8,797 nt of DNA from an uncultured bacterium. GTDB lineage: Bacteria > Cloacimonadota > Cloacimonadia > Cloacimonadales > Cloacimonadaceae. Below the pieces are notes generated by a model. It searched no databases. It was not told the origin of the DNA and saw only the letters and a list, made by a program, of their open reading frames with translations. Numbering within the stretch: the stretch's first letter is position 1; each line of letters begins with the position of its first letter. The DNA lies in assembly GCA_937960795.1 (NCBI GenBank), contig CALGPA010000110.1, forward strand, positions 1-8,797, read 5' to 3'. Positions 1 through 4,968 of this stretch are shown one piece after another. A program made the position numbers and the translations under genes.

Positions 1-1659
1 CCCAAAGCAGATGCGGCACGCTTTGTTTATATGAAGCGATCACCTGATAATGCTTCCATCTGCGAGCAAAGCTTGGCTATCTCCGGCAACCTCAGCGATG
101 AATCCTTACTCAAACAATCACAGGCGGGATATGTGAGATACCCCATACTTCTGCCCATGAATGAGAATCTCTTTAATGCATGGATCTCCCTTGACTACCA
201 TGCCCAAAGCGCAAGGGTCAGATATCAGATCATCACCACTGATGGACAGCCGGTTTTTCCTCAAGCCGGATCTATCCCGGTGAGCAATTCCTTGGTGAGT
301 GATGCCATTGATCTTGCAGGTGTCAGCTTGCCGGACGGTTCTGTATGCATAGCATGGATGGAACTGAGTCCCGTCAAGCGGCTTCGAGCCCAGCTTTTTG
401 ATGATATGGGAAGTCCTCAGTGGTTGCCGGAAGGCATCGAAATCGCCGTTGGGAACACCTTTATCGAGAGTGGAGCCAAGTTTGCTCTCGGACTGCAGGC
501 GGGGATGCCGGCACTTGCTTGGGGAGATGGCACTGCCAATCTTCGGATCCAAGTAATCAGTGAAAATGGCGAGTTAGTCTTTGGAGCCGGAGGAGCGGTG
601 CTGCTCTCACCTGGTGATATGCCCGTAAACGAAGTAGACAGGTTTCGGGCTCATGCTGTTGAGGATGGCAAGGTCATCTATTCGGCACAAAGGTTTTTTG
701 GCGATTTTGTGGGGAATCACTCGATTTTCATGGGGCTGAAAGAGCTTGATATGCAGCGCAATATCGACGGCTTTGGCACTCCGCTATTCTGGCCTTATCC
801 GGGCACATATCAAGCGCTCCGCTATGAAGAACACATGGCTTGCCCGGATGGGATCCTTGTGAGAGCTGATCAATATGAGATTGAGTTTGATCCACCATTT
901 AGGGGAAGAGATCTCTATGATGACCACCATCAGTATGTTGATGTTTCAGGAGTAGCTCATTGGGGAGATCATGGCATCATGAGCCCCACGATCAGATATC
1001 TGGCTGCAGATACCGAGGGCTTTTTCTATAGCAGAGATCACTACAATCTGACGCATCATCTGGGGAAAAGAGACTATGCTTTTGAAGAGATCTTCGAGCA
1101 AGAATTCTCAAACAAGACTGCCATCGCTGCCGCGCAAGTCTCAGAAACTGAGTATATTGCCATAGACTACAGCCTTCGACATTTCGTTTTTACGCCTTCG
1201 GGAGATCCTGCTTGGCCGGAGGATAGCTGGATATATGAGCCCCAGTCCAAAGATCAGCAGATCATGTCCCTTGCAGAAAGCGCTTTCGTGACTTGGACAA
1301 ACCAGAACTATACCGGACTCTATCTTCAAAAGCTCAATGCCTCTCTCGTTGGCGTGGCAGACGAGCTCTTGGTGCCGGCAGCCATCAGGCTGGACGCAGT
1401 CTACCCAAATCCCTTCAAAGAAGCACTCACTCTTCAGATAGAGAGCAAGTACGATGCCGTCGGAAAGCTGGAGATCTTCAATATCCGCGGTCAATTGGTC
1501 GCCAGACAGGATGATCTCAGATTGGCAAAGGGCACAAGTCATTTTGCTTGGAACGGCAAGGATGAGAGAGGACGAGATGCCGCAAGCGGAGTATACATCC
1601 TGAGGCTTATGGTGGATGGGCAGAATCCGATCACTCAAAGGACGCTCAAACTAAAGTAG
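1..1659 (+). CDS. Secreted beta-repeat protein with C-terminal sorting domain (5'-truncated by the window edge)
   Basis: The frame is open from the first base. The first in-frame ATG (position 31) has no ribosome binding site and is not followed by a signal peptide, so this is most likely the C-terminal 552 residues of a longer exported protein. Counting from that ATG, blocks near residues 45-85, 103-141, 158-195 and 417-450 share a pattern: a strand ending in AW or TW, a strand such as RIQVI or LYLQK, then a turn like ENGELVF or DDMGSPQW. This resembles the beta-propeller-like repeats common in FCB-group surface proteins. Residues about 454-542 form a FlgD-Ig-like / type-A sorting tail (YPNPF, FNIRGQLV, WNGKDERG, SGVYILRL, final TLKLK). 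In known systems such tails direct type IX-style export and surface attachment. No catalytic motif is visible, so the function is unknown; adhesion or surface binding is only a guess. No terminator separates it from the transporter genes that begin about 25-60 bp downstream. Confidence 0.85.
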   Translation, partial: PKADAARFVYMKRSPDNASICEQSLAISGNLSDESLLKQSQAGYVRYPILLPMNENLFNAWISLDYHAQSARVRYQIITTDGQPVFPQAGSIPVSNSLVSDAIDLAGVSLPDGSVCIAWMELSPVKRLRAQLFDDMGSPQWLPEGIEIAVGNTFIESGAKFALGLQAGMPALAWGDGTANLRIQVISENGELVFGAGGAVLLSPGDMPVNEVDRFRAHAVEDGKVIYSAQRFFGDFVGNHSIFMGLKELDMQRNIDGFGTPLFWPYPGTYQALRYEEHMACPDGILVRADQYEIEFDPPFRGRDLYDDHHQYVDVSGVAHWGDHGIMSPTIRYLAADTEGFFYSRDHYNLTHHLGKRDYAFEEIFEQEFSNKTAIAAAQVSETEYIAIDYSLRHFVFTPSGDPAWPEDSWIYEPQSKDQQIMSLAESAFVTWTNQNYTGLYLQKLNASLVGVADELLVPAAIRLDAVYPNPFKEALTLQIESKYDAVGKLEIFNIRGQLVARQDDLRLAKGTSHFAWNGKDERGRDAASGVYILRLMVDGQNPITQRTLKLK

Positions 1660-1684
1660 TTAAGCCTTTCACACTCAGATTTGC

Positions 1685-2068
1685 TTGACAAATCACTACC
1701 TGCAAAAGCCCATGATCTTTATGGAAATTAAAGATCGCTATCTCACGCTTGATGCGGCGCAGCCTTTGGTCTGCACGGACAAGATCATGGATGAGATGAT
1801 ACTCTACAGGATCCCCGACTCAAGGATGGATGCCCTGCTTCAGGATTTTGCGCGGATCACCGGCAAGAAAGCGGATCCGGAGTCCTCGCTGCTTAGCTTT
1901 TCAGGGGGACAGAAGGTGATTCTGATGGTGCTCTTGTCGCTTTATAGCCCCGCTAAAGCATTGTGCTTTCGGGATCTCTTCTACAGCCTTGATCAGGACA
2001 AGCAGCCCAAGATCCAAGCACTGCTTTCGGCAAGCGACAAAGAGATCATCTTTGAGGATATCCCATGA
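1685..2068 (+). CDS. Reduced ECF-type ABC ATPase subunit: signature half without Walker A
   Basis: A 127-aa protein that aligns by eye with the second half of an ECF/CbiO-type ATPase. Residues 26-42 (AQPLVCTDKIMDEMILYRI) resemble the stretch just after the Q-loop. A helical segment follows, then an ABC signature LSFSGGQK at 70-77, a Pro at 89 where family members have 'NP', a Walker B-like segment KALCFRD at 91-97 and a D-loop SLD at 101-103. There is no Walker A or P-loop. In the Walker B alignment the Mg-binding Asp is replaced by Arg96, and the catalytic Glu position is Asp97. The switch-His region reads IIFED, with no His. Full-length relatives are about 250-280 aa. The inferred role is a non-binding partner that supplies the signature to the ATP held by the next gene product. 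The start is uncertain: TTG at 1685 gives the longest form, ATG at 1712 or 1721 is possible, and none has a good Shine-Dalgarno. It ends in an ATGA overlap with the next gene. Confidence 0.72.
   Translation: MTNHYLQKPMIFMEIKDRYLTLDAAQPLVCTDKIMDEMILYRIPDSRMDALLQDFARITGKKADPESSLLSFSGGQKVILMVLLSLYSPAKALCFRDLFYSLDQDKQPKIQALLSASDKEIIFEDIP
2056..2067 (+). promoter_or_regulatory. Ribosome binding site and ATGA start/stop overlap between the two ATPase halves
   Basis: GAGG lies eight bases before the ATG at 2065, inside the end of the upstream frame. The ATGA overlap implies that the two ATPase halves are made in coupled, probably near-equal amounts, as expected for a heterodimer. Confidence 0.6.
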
Positions 2069-2553
2069 TCCGGATCTCAGCCGGCAAACGAGAGCTCTGG
2101 CAAGGCTTTTCTGTGAAGATCCCCCAGCCTATGCATTTTGCCGAAAACTGCATATATCAGCTTCAAGGTCCCAATGGCAGCGGCAAGAGCAGTTTCATCC
2201 ATCGCATTCTCATCCCCGCCATACAATCGCGGCAGGATCTATACATCATCTGCCTTCAGCAGCAAGTTCATCTTCAGCTCATTGCGCTCAAAGCCCAAGC
2301 TGTCATCTTCAAGCCCGGCTTCAGCATACATAGCGAAAGCGATCTCTGGCGCTATCTCTGGGAGGATCTTTCCCGGATGCCGGATAATCTCCCCGTTTGC
2401 GTGATTGCCGATGAGGCTCATTCGATCGTGATTCCGCCGGATCTCTCCCGCCCGCTTTGCGTGATCTACAGCTCACACCGCTACCAACTGGATGGATCCA
2501 TAAAGGTTCACTTCGAGCCTATGGATGCCTCCGAGAGTGAGATCCGTGTATAG
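2065..2553 (+). CDS. Reduced ECF-type ABC ATPase subunit: Walker A/B half without signature
   Basis: A 162-aa nucleotide-binding protein. It shows a perfect Walker A GPNGSGKSS at residues 35-43 (Lys41), a Gln-rich Q-loop candidate CLQQQ at 63-67, a Walker B with catalytic acid VCVIADEA at 111-118 (Asp116, Glu117), and a strand ending YSSHR at 135-139, whose His138 fits the switch histidine. The stretch between Q-loop and Walker B (about 45 residues) has no LSGGQ-like signature and is far shorter than a normal helical domain. The C-terminal extension of ECF ATPases is also missing. It should bind and probably hydrolyse ATP only if a partner supplies the signature; the upstream gene product, whose frame overlaps by 4 nt (ATGA), is the obvious candidate. 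The start ATG has GAGG eight bases upstream. The strongest alternative is a general small P-loop ATPase, but the linkage to EcfT-like and S-component genes favours the transporter role. Confidence 0.78.
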   Translation: MIRISAGKRELWQGFSVKIPQPMHFAENCIYQLQGPNGSGKSSFIHRILIPAIQSRQDLYIICLQQQVHLQLIALKAQAVIFKPGFSIHSESDLWRYLWEDLSRMPDNLPVCVIADEAHSIVIPPDLSRPLCVIYSSHRYQLDGSIKVHFEPMDASESEIRV

Positions 2554-3160
2554 ACTCATCTTAGCAAGCCTCGTTTTCTGCACATACTGCGCTCTGGTGG
2601 GGATAGTGTATCTGGAAGATATCAATCTGCAGCTCATCGCTTTAGGAGCGGTCTTTGCGATATCTCTACTTAAACCCGGCTGGCGAATAGCTCTTCAAAA
2701 CCTCAAGATGCTCAGCCCCTTTGTCGCCATGCTGATCGTGGTCTATGCGCTTTTTATCCTCATGGGGATCAGCCCACAAGGCACAATGGCCTATGATTAT
2801 TGGCTTTCTTATGGTGTGCCAAGGATCCTACTTTTGGTCAGCTCTGTGCTATTCTTTCGGATCTGTTTTTCTATAGTTAGCCTCGACGACCTCATCCGCT
2901 CGCATATCAGCATTCGCTATCTCAAATACCTGATATTGGGTAAGATCCTCTATGATGCAGCATTTCACTCTTTTGACAAGATCAGATTTTGGCAAAACAT
3001 AAGTCCCTCAATGAAGAAAGCTCCAAAGGGTTTTAAAGAAAGATTTAAGAGAAGCCTGGCTGCCACACTGGCGCTGGTCCTATATACACTAAGCGAGGCA
3101 GAACAAAAGGGACAAAAGATCGACGATCTGATCCTGCACTGCCACAAGGAGAGATCATGA
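2525..3160 (+). CDS. EcfT-like transmembrane coupling subunit of an ECF transporter
   Basis: A 211-aa hydrophobic protein with likely membrane segments near residues 11-29, 35-50, 63-82 and 99-118, and a basic amphipathic second half (about 120-211). This is the layout of EcfT (CbiQ family), which links the ATPases to the substrate-binding S protein. The segment SIVSLDDLIRSHISIRYLKYL (117-137) sits where EcfT has the 'dl..al..L' region. The last helix (TLSEAEQKGQKIDDLIL, 188-204) sits where family members carry the Ala-Arg-Gly coupling motif, but no clean ARG triplet is present. It is shorter than the usual 250-270 aa. It overlaps the ATPase gene: the first ATG is at 2525, and GTG at 2546 preceded by a GAGAGTGAG-like site would give only an 8-nt overlap, so the start is unsure. 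The stop overlaps the next ATG by 4 nt. The family call is from topology, context and weak motif match, not strong sequence signature. Confidence 0.68.
   Translation: MPPRVRSVYRLILASLVFCTYCALVGIVYLEDINLQLIALGAVFAISLLKPGWRIALQNLKMLSPFVAMLIVVYALFILMGISPQGTMAYDYWLSYGVPRILLLVSSVLFFRICFSIVSLDDLIRSHISIRYLKYLILGKILYDAAFHSFDKIRFWQNISPSMKKAPKGFKERFKRSLAATLALVLYTLSEAEQKGQKIDDLILHCHKERS
3146..3159 (+). promoter_or_regulatory. Strong Shine-Dalgarno of the S-component gene
   Basis: AAGGAG sits five bases before the ATG at 3157, which in turn overlaps the stop of the EcfT-like gene. It is the best ribosome binding site in the operon. This fits an S component made at least as abundantly as the energising subunits. 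Confidence 0.7.
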
Positions 3161-3630
3161 AATGGTATCTAACGGTCGGTTTCACCATCTTGGTGATGGT
3201 CACCACACTTTTGATTCGCATACCCATCCCCGGGGGCGGGTACTTCAATTTTGGCGATGTCGTGATCGTCTTTTGCGGACTCTATGCCGGACGCAAGAGC
3301 GGGCTCATCGCTGGCGGTATCGGCTCAGCTTTGGCTGATCTGATCGGTTTCCCGCTCTTTGCGCCGATCACTCTTTTAGCAAAGGGCGGGCTTGGATTTT
3401 TCGCCGGAATGGGTAAAAACTACAGCGGAATAATGCGCAATCTTATGCCTATTTTGGGTGCATTTCTAATGGTGTTCATCTACTTTGTGGGAACATGGAT
3501 CATGCCGCCATTTGGCAAAGCCGCAGCCGTGGCGGACTTGGTGCCAAACCTGGTGCAAGCCGCTCTGGGCTTCATCGGCGGAAGACTACTATTTGCGGCC
3601 TATGCAAAGATAGAGACTGCGCAAAGCTAG
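3157..3630 (+). CDS. ECF transporter S component (substrate-binding membrane protein)
   Basis: A 157-aa integral membrane protein with about five to six hydrophobic segments, the size and pattern of ECF S components. The N-terminal part is highly characteristic: RIPIPGGGYFNFGD at 21-34, then GLYAGRKSGLIAGGIGSALAD at 41-61, then GFPLFAPITLLAKGG at 64-78. These match the conserved 'P.ggGYinlGD ... GaiaGaiGsaLADl..Gyp..aP.TliiKg' pattern of the PF07155-type ECF-S family, which takes up vitamins and cofactor precursors. The actual ligand cannot be read from the sequence. AAGGAG five bases before the ATG is a strong ribosome binding site, and the ATG overlaps the preceding stop (ATGA). It is the last gene of the cluster and is followed by hairpins that look like a terminator. 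Having A, A, T and S side by side suggests a dedicated (group I-type) transporter rather than a shared energising module. Confidence 0.85.
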   Translation: MKWYLTVGFTILVMVTTLLIRIPIPGGGYFNFGDVVIVFCGLYAGRKSGLIAGGIGSALADLIGFPLFAPITLLAKGGLGFFAGMGKNYSGIMRNLMPILGAFLMVFIYFVGTWIMPPFGKAAAVADLVPNLVQAALGFIGGRLLFAAYAKIETAQS

Positions 3631-3641
3631 GGGTGGTTTGT

Positions 3642-3690
3642 AGCCGCCATCAAGGTGGGGGCGGCTTTTAGCCGCCCAATGCTGTTATTT
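3642..3690 (+). terminator. Overlapping GC-rich hairpins, probable terminator of the ECF operon
   Basis: Eleven bases after the S-component stop, AGCCGCC (3642-3648) can pair with GGCGGCT (3660-3666), which is followed by TTT. The second arm can instead pair downstream: GGGCGGCT (3659-3666) with AGCCGCCC (3670-3677), an 8-bp perfect stem with a TTT loop, followed by a weak T-rich stretch TGTTATTT. The two stems share an arm and exclude each other. Either could end transcription. The T tract is poor compared with the enolase terminator, so efficiency is uncertain. Confidence 0.55.
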
Positions 3691-3696
3691 CTATAG

Positions 3697-3734
3697 ATTC
3701 CGGATAAGCCTCACTCCGTTCGACTTTCCGGAAT
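3697..3734. repeat. Inverted repeat ATTCCGG / CCGGAAT
   Basis: ATTCCGG at 3697-3703 is the exact reverse complement of CCGGAAT at 3728-3734, separated by 24 bases. Such a small unit bounded by inverted ends could be a REP/MITE-like intergenic element, but only one copy is in view and no flanking duplication was found. Confidence 0.5.
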
Positions 3735-3845
3735 GACTATTGTGGGGCTGGCGGGCAGTTTGGATATAAAGCGACACGATTATTCGGAATCCTCAATTCG
3801 ATTTGCCACGAAGTGACCGCCGACTACGACACCCTAATTCTACAT

Positions 3846-3876
3846 CGTAAATCGTACATTGTACATTCGATTTACG
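3846..3876. repeat. 31-bp palindromic element CGTAAATCG / CGATTTACG
   Basis: Nine-base arms CGTAAATCG (3846-3854) and CGATTTACG (3868-3876) are perfect reverse complements. A small inner palindrome TGTACA lies at 3860-3865. It is AT-rich, has no T tract, and so does not look like a terminator. It may be a protein-binding site or a dispersed repeat unit. Confidence 0.55.
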
Positions 3877-3905
3877 TAACGACCCCTTAATTATCAATTT
3901 TCAAT

Positions 3906-3932
3906 GCGATTTTCGGCGAAGCCGTAAATCGC
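3906..3932. repeat. Hairpin GCGATTT-CGGC-GAA-GCCG-AAATCGC
   Basis: GCGATTT (3906-3912) pairs with AAATCGC (3926-3932). After one T-T mismatch, CGGC (3914-3917) pairs with GCCG (3921-3924) across a GAA loop. This gives 11 pairs in 27 bases. Its outer arm shares the CGATTT / AAATCG core with the palindrome 30 bp upstream, suggesting related units. Confidence 0.55.
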
Positions 3933-3964
3933 GTAAGTCCTTATTTTCTCACCGCTTGCACGCT

Positions 3965-3986
3965 CGACCGGTGAGCGACCGGTGAG
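3965..3986. repeat. Tandem duplication of an 11-bp unit CGACCGGTGAG
   Basis: Two exact, directly adjacent copies of CGACCGGTGAG occupy 3965-3975 and 3976-3986. The CGGTGAG part of each copy is complementary to CTCACCG at 3948-3954, so either copy could form a stem with that upstream arm. Confidence 0.7.
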
Positions 3987-4065
3987 GGAGGCATGAGGAT
4001 CTCATATTTTGCAAGCATTTAGCTCATCAATATTCCGGCAAAACAGAGCAAATTATCGAAGAGTA

Positions 4066-4968
4066 TCAGTTTTTCCGTTTGGCTCGGATGAGCACGATTC
4101 CTCCGGCGAAAGCGGGGATGAGATCGTGGAAAAAGAAGACGCTCAGAGTGGCAGCCACTGCCGCGCTGGGGCTAAAACCATAGTTCTCCAAAAAATGAAT
4201 GGCAAATCCTTCACGCAGCCCCAGACCGGAGATGGTAACCGGGATGGAATTTGCCAGATTGGTCAGTGATATGCCCAGCCAGGTATCCAGCGCGGAGATG
4301 ACGCCCAGATAGTTTAGCACGATGTAGTATTGCAGATACATGATTAAGGTGTTGGCGATCTGCAGGAGCATCATGCGCGGAGCCTGGCGGCTGTATCCCG
4401 GCAGGTGAGCCCGCGCTTTACCAAAGCTCATCAGGATCGCTGCCCAAAGTGGCAAGAAGGCGGTGACAATGACCAATGTCAACCTCAAAAGGATATTCAT
4501 CTCCGGAAAGACAAAATAGGCGGCGATGGCAGCAAAAGTCCAAGTAGCCCAGCTCATAAACAGTCGCTCGGCAGTAGTGGCAATTAGGGATGCCAAGATG
4601 CTGGTGTTTTTGAGATAAAAGACCTTGGCAAAGGTGGCATGTCCACCGGGAATCACAAATCTCAGCGGAAGCGCGACGAGATATGAGCTAATGATCTGTT
4701 TGGCATCATTTTTGAAGCCTGGATTCATGTTTAGGGCAGTGCGCCAGTTTAGGCATTGGATGCTGTGTCTGAGGACAGAGAGCAGGAAGATGGCGAGTGC
4801 ACACAGAAAGGGCAAATGCGATGCTTGGTAAAAGGCTGCTCTGAGATCCACCTTTGAAAAGACATAGACTAGGATGGATATGGTGATGACCAGCTTGAGG
4901 ATGTATCCCAAGCGTTTTTGAGCCGGGCTTTTTTCTGAGCGGATTAGTTTCTGAAGTCTTTCAAACAA
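4066..4968 (-). CDS. Flippase-like integral membrane protein (LPG synthase TM / UPF0104 family)
   Basis: A 300-aa protein with about seven to eight hydrophobic segments, starting with a basic N-terminus (residues 1-20) and first helix near 21-38. Family marks are clear: VIPGGHATFAKVFYLK at 105-120 (the 'PG..G...R...L' region), TTAERLF at 131-137 (the conserved ER pair), and near the C-terminus IPVTISGLGLREGFAIHFL at 242-260, corresponding to the 'P.s.GGlGvREg' motif. Proteins of this family form the transmembrane half of lysylphosphatidylglycerol synthase or act alone in moving lipids or lipid-linked molecules. No aminoacyl-transferase domain is attached here, so lysyl transfer is not supported. 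Its ATG lies 25 nt inside the 3' end of the malic-enzyme gene, so it is probably translated from the same message. The metabolic link between the two is not obvious. It ends in KRKN with no clear terminator behind it. Confidence 0.85.
   Translation of the reverse strand: MFERLQKLIRSEKSPAQKRLGYILKLVITISILVYVFSKVDLRAAFYQASHLPFLCALAIFLLSVLRHSIQCLNWRTALNMNPGFKNDAKQIISSYLVALPLRFVIPGGHATFAKVFYLKNTSILASLIATTAERLFMSWATWTFAAIAAYFVFPEMNILLRLTLVIVTAFLPLWAAILMSFGKARAHLPGYSRQAPRMMLLQIANTLIMYLQYYIVLNYLGVISALDTWLGISLTNLANSIPVTISGLGLREGFAIHFLENYGFSPSAAVAATLSVFFFHDLIPAFAGGIVLIRAKRKN

Larger units (their letters stand above)
3631..4065. other. Gene-free convergent intergenic region rich in inverted repeats
   Basis: About 435 bp lie between the stop of the S component (plus strand) and the stop of the flippase-like gene (minus strand). 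No ORF here has a plausible start and length, and no tRNA-like cloverleaf is seen. Apart from the terminator-like hairpins at its left end, it holds at least three separated inverted repeats and a tandem 11-bp repeat, listed individually. ATTCGATTT recurs at 3796-3804 and 3865-3873, with a near copy ATGCGATTT at 3904-3912. The region may be a remnant of small dispersed intergenic repeats; this cannot be shown without the rest of the genome. Confidence 0.7.

Noticed and set aside
31..33. ATG at 31 as the true start of the left secreted protein
   Set aside because: The frame is open to base 1, there is no Shine-Dalgarno, and the residues after it do not form a signal peptide although the C-terminal tail demands export.
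118..552. 144-aa minus-strand open frame inside the left secreted protein
   Set aside because: It is antisense to a well-supported coding region, has low-complexity composition without a family motif, and lacks a ribosome binding site.
1685..1713. TTGACA at 1685 as the -35 of a promoter for the transporter operon
   Set aside because: The bases 17 nt downstream (around 1708-1713) do not resemble a -10 box.
3740..3770. Promoter TTGTGG ... TATAAA in the convergent gap
   Set aside because: The spacing is 19 bp, the -35 is poor, and no gene or clear RNA follows.
3631..4065. CRISPR array or tRNA gene in the repeat-rich gap
   Set aside because: The repeats are inverted or immediately adjacent, without regularly spaced units and spacers, and no tRNA arms or CCA-type end can be drawn.
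4009..4269. 86-aa plus-strand open frame at the end of the convergent gap
   Set aside because: Most of it is antisense to the conserved C-terminus of the flippase-like protein, and the composition is not protein-like.
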